Source of the DNA: Rodentolepis nana
Lineage: Eukaryota > Platyhelminthes > Cestoda > Cyclophyllidea > Hymenolepididae
DNA: 10,241 nucleotides
Direction: 5' to 3'
NCBI GenBank assembly: GCA_900617975.1
Contig: UZAE01002131.1
Span: 1 to 10,241, forward strand
Numbering within the stretch: position 1 is the stretch's first letter; each line of letters begins with the position of its first letter. The notes below the pieces were generated by a model. The model was not told the origin of the DNA and did no database searches. It saw only the letters and a list, made by a program, of their open reading frames with translations. A program made the position numbers and the translations under genes. Shown here one piece after another: positions 6,753 to 10,241 of the stretch.

Positions 6753-7278
6753 TTATTTGTTTATGTCAAATGGCAGGCTTTATGATTTATCAACAACCCT
6801 TTAGCTGACTTAGGGCTTCACATAAGATAGAAACATCAAAATGAGAAAAATTCGAGAGGGAGGCACAGAAGTGTGTTTCACAGATGTAAAGGAGACAGAC
6901 ATAAAAGGGAGATAAAAAGGTAAGGTGAGTACTGTGAAAACGATCGAATAAACATTACAGGGGGATCATAGTAGTTTGAAGTCAGAAGTCAACTGACGGT
7001 TTTTTGAATTTTTGCTGTATGAGTATACGTTGCCCAGGGTGCACCACGGACTCTTTTGCCGTGTATACGTTGCCCAGGGTGCACCAGTTTGTTTGCCGTA
7101 TGAGTATACGTTGCCCAGGGTGCACCACGTGATAGACTTACTTGCCGTATGAGTACACGTTGCCCAGGGTGCACCACGTGGTGCCTTATGAGTATACGTT
7201 GCCCAGGGTGCACCACGTGGAGCCGTATGAGTATACGTTGCCCAGGGTGCACCACGTGGAGTTAAGTCTATTACACAC
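6753..7278 (+). mobile_element. unrecognised interspersed repeat, copy B (about 525 bp)
   Basis: Same family as copy A, opposite orientation. Block order: CAAATGGCAGGC (6767-6778), CCTTTAGCTGACTTAGGGC, TTCACATAAG, AAATTCGAGAGGG, TTTCACAGATGTAAAGGAG, ACAGACATAAAAGGGAG, AAAAAGGTAAGGTGAGTACT, GATCGAATA (6942-6950), TAGTTTGAAGTCAGAAGTC, then the amplified core array and an end GTTAAGTCTATTACACAC. It is bounded by 16/18 direct repeats of about 18 bp. GATCGAATA resembles a pol III B box except at the last position; no A box is evident. Non-coding. Confidence 0.75.
7018..7260 (+). repeat. six-unit array of the palindrome-rich core
   Basis: The core GTATACGTTGCCC plus AGGGTGCACCA starts at 7023, 7063, 7104, 7153, 7192 and 7231 (steps 40, 41, 49, 39, 39), nearly invariant: unit 4 has GTACAC. 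Linkers differ (TTTGCCGT, TTTGCCGTATGA, GGTGCCTTATGA, GGAGCCGTATGA). The 49-bp step contains an extra GATAGACTTA (7131-7140), which is the element's terminal word inverted. Confidence 0.95.
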
Positions 7279-7296
7279 TTTGTGTATACCAAATAT
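7279..7296. repeat. flanking direct repeat of repeat copy B, right
   Basis: TTTGTGTATACCAAATAT, matching 6735-6752 at 16 of 18 positions. Confidence 0.55.
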
Positions 7297-7799
7297 AAAC
7301 TCTATATTACTTATTGACTTATTCTCGAATCCCTACAAGGAATATTCCATAAATACGAAAGTTTATTAAAAATCAGAACATTTATTAAAACTCCTGCGGA
7401 AACTTTAATGGCCGACTGACAATACTTTCCAATTCAAGCCGGATTTATTTCTCTTTCAACCATTTAAATAATTAACTAGCATTAATTGTCAGGTGTTACT
7501 TCTCTTCCAATTTGACTCAACTATTGTCTTGTTTCTACCACAGTTCAATTTGACTATTCTTACTCCAATCCCTACCGGCCAGCATCCAAAGTCAAATATT
7601 TCAGCCACTCTCCCCTCCCCTTACCTACAGGTTTTCCTGCGTTTAAATCTTTCAGTTGAAATTTAATATGTAGCCCTAATAAGTCAGAATCAAGTACTTT
7701 CTTAGGCTATGTAGATTTTTACCTAGTGATATTTGTAGTTTAACTTCTGCAATGCCCTGAATCCGCAGATTGTTGCCTAATCATATCGAAGCACTGATT
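7297..7799. other. intergenic stretch without recognised features
   Basis: About 500 bp, pyrimidine-rich on the plus strand at 7490-7640. No gene, RNA or repeat supported. Confidence 0.5.
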
Positions 7800-8024
7800 T
7801 TAATCATCGGCATCAAGTGAAATGTGGCAATAAACATTGATTTTGCGATCATCTACTCGACAGAAGTATGTCTTTGTCGCTGAATAAAGACAACGTAATT
7901 GAGAACTATTGGAGTTTATAAAGGCCAATATCACATTATAGGAATTTTTGATTCCACATCGCCACGATTTTGCTAGTCTACAAGTCCTAAGCAATAATTT
8001 AGAGCTAAAGTTTTTAAGTCCCAT
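7800..8024 (-). CDS. possible 74-residue ORF
   Basis: Minus-strand ATG at 8022-8024, TAA at 7800-7802. The product starts MGLKNFSSKLLLRTCRLAKS, is basic and Ser/Asn-rich, and ends DDRKINVYCHISLDADD. No domain, promoter or nearby poly(A) signal was seen on that strand. Length alone does not exceed what chance would give, so treat it as unproven. Confidence 0.2.
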   Translation of the reverse strand: MGLKNFSSKLLLRTCRLAKSWRCGIKNSYNVILAFINSNSSQLRCLYSATKTYFCRVDDRKINVYCHISLDADD

Positions 8025-8097
8025 CAAGTAAAGTGAAGAATGCGTTTTGCTTTTAATTTAATTTCAAAGACAGGAGTATTTATCCACATCTCATAAA

Positions 8098-8099
<2 letters not shown>

Positions 8100-8129
<30 letters not shown>
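8100..8129. repeat. (AT)15 microsatellite
   Basis: Thirty uninterrupted bases of alternating A and T, followed by GTGTA. Confidence 0.97.
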
Positions 8130-8133
<4 letters not shown>

Positions 8134-8313
8134 ATTTTTTAAATTTTCAACCAATCACATGAAGTCATATTTAAAGCTCATTTAAGGGGACAATTCCATA
8201 ATTTCTGTTAAAGCTAATCATATCTTTTTCTATCGCTTTTCTGAATTTTCTTTTTTTTAATAAATAAATAATTCAAATTTTTAATTCTCACTCTACTACT
8301 TGTTGGTAAGAGC

Positions 8314-8354
8314 GAAATTTCAATTCTGGGCAAATAAAGCAAAATTGAAATTTT
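8314..8354. repeat. short inverted repeat (hairpin-capable)
   Basis: GAAATTTCAATT (8314-8325) and AATTGAAATTTT (8343-8354) are complementary at 11 of 12 positions around a 17-base loop. The flanking words AAGAGCG and, further out, CTTGCGCTC are loosely symmetrical. Function unknown. Confidence 0.6.
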
Positions 8355-8525
8355 CAAAATCTCTTGCGCTCAATGAAATTTATACATAGCACAAATTAGC
8401 AAAAAATAAGCCCTGGACCCCTAAAAAGTTCGATTCACTTTCTTCCCATTAGAGCAAAATGGGAGAAGAGCGTTGCGATAGCATCTCCGGGGTCGATTTC
8501 GGCGCATAAATGGAATTTGTAGGGT

Positions 8526-8624
8526 GTAGGAGGGGGGGGGGTGTAGGTTGGTGGGAGGGGAGGGGAGGGGGACTGAAGGAACGTGAAGGAGTAAAAGCCG
8601 AAGGAGAAGGAGGAGGAGGAGGAG
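8526..8624. repeat. purine tract with G-quadruplex motif and GGA repeats
   Basis: A run of ten G (8532-8541) is followed by GGGAGGGGAGGGGAGGGGG at 8553-8571, four G-runs separated by single A bases, the pattern of a stable G-quadruplex on the plus strand. A second purine stretch ends in about five GGA units (8609-8624). It lies 35-130 bp upstream of the ATG at 8658. Confidence 0.85.
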
Positions 8625-8657
8625 TTAAGGTGAAAGCATAAAACTGAAGTGACCGAC

Positions 8658-8954
8658 ATGAACATCAAGTCGGAATGTATAAGAAGGAGGAAGGAGATGG
8701 TGGAGACTGACATAGTTAAATTTAAGGTCAAGTCCCAATTCTGGCATGCCGAAAAATGGCGAGGTTTGATATGCACGATGCAGACAAAAAGACTTGGGGT
8801 TGTATTGCTCTTACTAATAGAAATAATTGTAATAGCGGTACATTGTTGTTATAAGGTATCTTGGCTATTTGTTCTCGAAGATGCATCCATCATTTTTTTT
8901 TTCAAAAATGTGTACTTAGTAACTAGCAAACCCTCTTCAGTAGGCCTCAATTAA
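8658..8954 (+). CDS. possible small membrane protein or its first exon
   Basis: ATG at 8658 opens 98 codons to TAA. The N-terminal 45 residues are charged (MNIKSECIRRRKEMVETDIV, KFKVKSQFWHAEKWRG), followed by a hydrophobic span near residues 46-64 (LGVVLLLLIEIIVIAVHCC), which could anchor it in a membrane, and a second hydrophobic part (about 67-82). A donor-like TATAAG|GTATCT at 8853/8854 suggests that the exon may stop after the first span and the rest be intron, which is more AT-rich. The overlapping minus-strand frame (8435-8776) is mostly translation of the purine tract. No family recognised. Confidence 0.28.
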   Translation: MNIKSECIRRRKEMVETDIVKFKVKSQFWHAEKWRGLICTMQTKRLGVVLLLLIEIIVIAVHCCYKVSWLFVLEDASIIFFFKNVYLVTSKPSSVGLN

Positions 8955-9940
8955 TCAAATTCCGAAAGAGACAAAAGCAGTTGTACGGTTACACCGAGGC
9001 CTTTTTACTATTCAAAAATGGAGTTTTTTGGAAATTTTAATTCTTTCGAATGTTACGTCACCGTGGACCAGGCTAGCTAGCACGTTTCCAATCCACAGAA
9101 AATAACTAACTTGTTAATATCATGTATATTTCCTAAAGAAGCGAAATATCGCTCTCCTCTTTTAAAGTATTTATGAAGTTGAACATTTCATGATCTGTGT
9201 GCAATTTCCAGCCCATTAATTTGCATAAACGGCATTTCAACTTGAGCGGAGTTCTGTAATTAGTGGTCAACTCTAAGTAAAGATGTTATTTAGGTAGATC
9301 AACGTTATATGACGAGATCGATAGTTACTGAAGGAAGAGACAGAAATCTAGACATATCAACAGTTTGCTAATAAGGCTTAGTCTTAAAAACCAGATGCGT
9401 GATTGGTGCTGAGATCTATTTTCTTGTATTTGGATCTTGAGATCTACTTGCGTAAACCTTTTGTAGCAAGGCTAGGTCAAAATTGGCTCTTGAAATTTAA
9501 TTCATTTATTGAGTTACCTTTTCGAGGAGGAGTTATTTAATTTTAAAGGTATATTAAATATTCATTTGTCAGAATTATTATTTTCAATGACTTAAATGGT
9601 AGTAATTTCATTGCTGCACTTTAACAGTAAATAAAAAAATCCAGAGTGAAAAAGCGCTTTATGTTCTGGTTCCGGGTTCGTTGACTTACAGAATTCCAAA
9701 CTGAATTTTAATGGTAAATGGTTCATTAAATTGCAATTTTTTGTAGTAAATGACCTCATGTTATTTGCAGTATTCTCTGCTATTATTAATGATTTCAAGA
9801 AAAAATAAGGGAAGTAGCTAATTAATCATTCAATTCTACAAACCAAACAATAATCTCTGAGTGACAAGTACATGAACAAAGTTAGAAATGTCGTAAGTAA
9901 CTCTAGAAAATATAGCTCGAAGGCATTCGTTTATTATTGT
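8955..9940. other. intergenic stretch without supported genes
   Basis: Nearly 1 kb of AT-rich sequence. A 20-codon frame at 9018-9080 (MEFFGNFNSFECYVTVDQAS) and a minus-strand frame at 9592-9798 lacking an ATG at its far end are present, but neither has supporting signals. TGAGATCTA occurs twice, 28 bp apart (9410 and 9438). Confidence 0.5.
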
Positions 9941-10241
9941 TAAATGGATTTTCAGCCTTTAGTAATTAGTTTCATTAGCCCTTTAAGTGACTTCAGGCCT
10001 CACAGAGAAGAAATATCAAAGTGAAAAAAATTCGAGAGAGGTTGGGAGGGGAGGCGGGAACGGAAGAGAGTTTCAAAGATGCAAAAGTGACAGACACGAA
10101 GGTAGGAAAAAGGTTAAGTGAGTACTGTGGAAGTAGTCGAATATGACATACAGTGGGTGTTGGTAGTTTGAAGTCAAATGTCAATTGCTGGTTAAAAGAC
10201 TTTTTTTACCGTATGAGTATACGTTGCCCAGGGTGAACCAC
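9941..10241 (+). mobile_element. unrecognised interspersed repeat, copy C, cut by window end
   Basis: Same orientation and block order as copy B: TAAATGG near 9941, CATTAGCCCTTTAAGTGACT, GGCCTCACAGAG, AAAATTCGAGAGAG, a G-rich insert (GGGAGGGGAGGCGGGAACGG), TTTCAAAGATGCAAAAG, ACAGACACGAAGGTAGG, GTGAGTACTGTGG, TCGAATA (10137-10143), TAGTTTGAAGTCAAATGTC, then the core CCGTATGAGTATACGTTGCC with AGGGTGAACCAC reaching the edge. The core has GTGAAC instead of GTGCAC. Internal blocks occur once each, so this may be closer to the unexpanded form. The right boundary and flanking duplication are outside the window. Confidence 0.72.
10209..10241 (+). repeat. core unit of copy C at window edge
   Basis: CCGTATGAGTATACGTTGCC followed by CAGGGTGAACCAC. 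It is one unit before the edge; whether an array follows is unknown. Confidence 0.85.

Noticed and set aside
7018..7260. Possible CRISPR array (near-identical 24-37 bp repeats with differing spacers)
   Set aside because: The window is eukaryotic in character, the spacers are short and related to each other, the repeat belongs to an interspersed element, and no cas genes are present.
6966..7369. Open frames over the copy B array giving repeated GAPWATYTHTA-like peptides
   Set aside because: Simple translation of the GTGCAC core units on several frames; non-coding repeat.
8435..8776. 113-codon minus-strand frame rich in Ser and Pro
   Set aside because: Much of it is the complement of the purine and GGA tract, which removes stops; no independent signal of coding.
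9665..9690. GGGTTCGTTGAC as a possible tRNA T-arm or B box
   Set aside because: It does not meet the GGTTCGANNCC pattern and no cloverleaf can be built around it.
9592..9798. Minus-strand frame of 68 codons
   Set aside because: No ATG at the upstream end, no splice or promoter support, and within chance length for this base composition.

Overview
The window looks like AT-rich nuclear DNA of an invertebrate animal. It has no bacterial-style gene packing, one compact gene with a short GT-AG intron, a decayed mariner transposon, microsatellites, and three copies of an interspersed repeat I do not recognise. No conserved host gene is present that would fix the species; an arthropod is plausible but unproven.

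Layout. 1-1084: the 5' half of a dead mariner element on the minus strand, running off the left edge. It holds a broken N-terminal transposase, a leader expanded into a tandem array, and a terminal inverted repeat ending at a TA. 1087-1830: mostly featureless, with one weak possible first exon. 1833-2401: the best gene here, with TATA box, ATG in good context, 68-bp intron, 135-residue orphan protein and poly(A) signal. 2402-3027: AT-rich and empty. 3028-4510: a second TATA promoter and several short patches richer in G+C with competing open frames; the strand and exon structure are unresolved. 4980-5608: repeat copy A (minus orientation). 5604-6261: two weak exon candidates and a poly(A) signal. 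6735-7296: repeat copy B (plus). 7297-8160: a weak minus-strand ORF and an (AT)15 tract. 8290-8954: a hairpin, a G-quadruplex-type purine tract, and an ORF with a membrane segment. 8955-9940: nothing supported. 9941-10241: repeat copy C, cut by the right edge.

Most striking are (1) the repeat family seen three times, two copies of which lie between imperfect 14-18 bp direct repeats as a retroposed element would, and (2) the fact that unrelated sequences (mariner coding region, mariner leader, and at least five separate segments of the repeat family) have all been tandemly duplicated with nearly the same step of about 39-42 bp. Low-confidence CDS entries are candidates only: in DNA this AT-rich, open frames of 60-90 codons are expected several times per 10 kb by chance.
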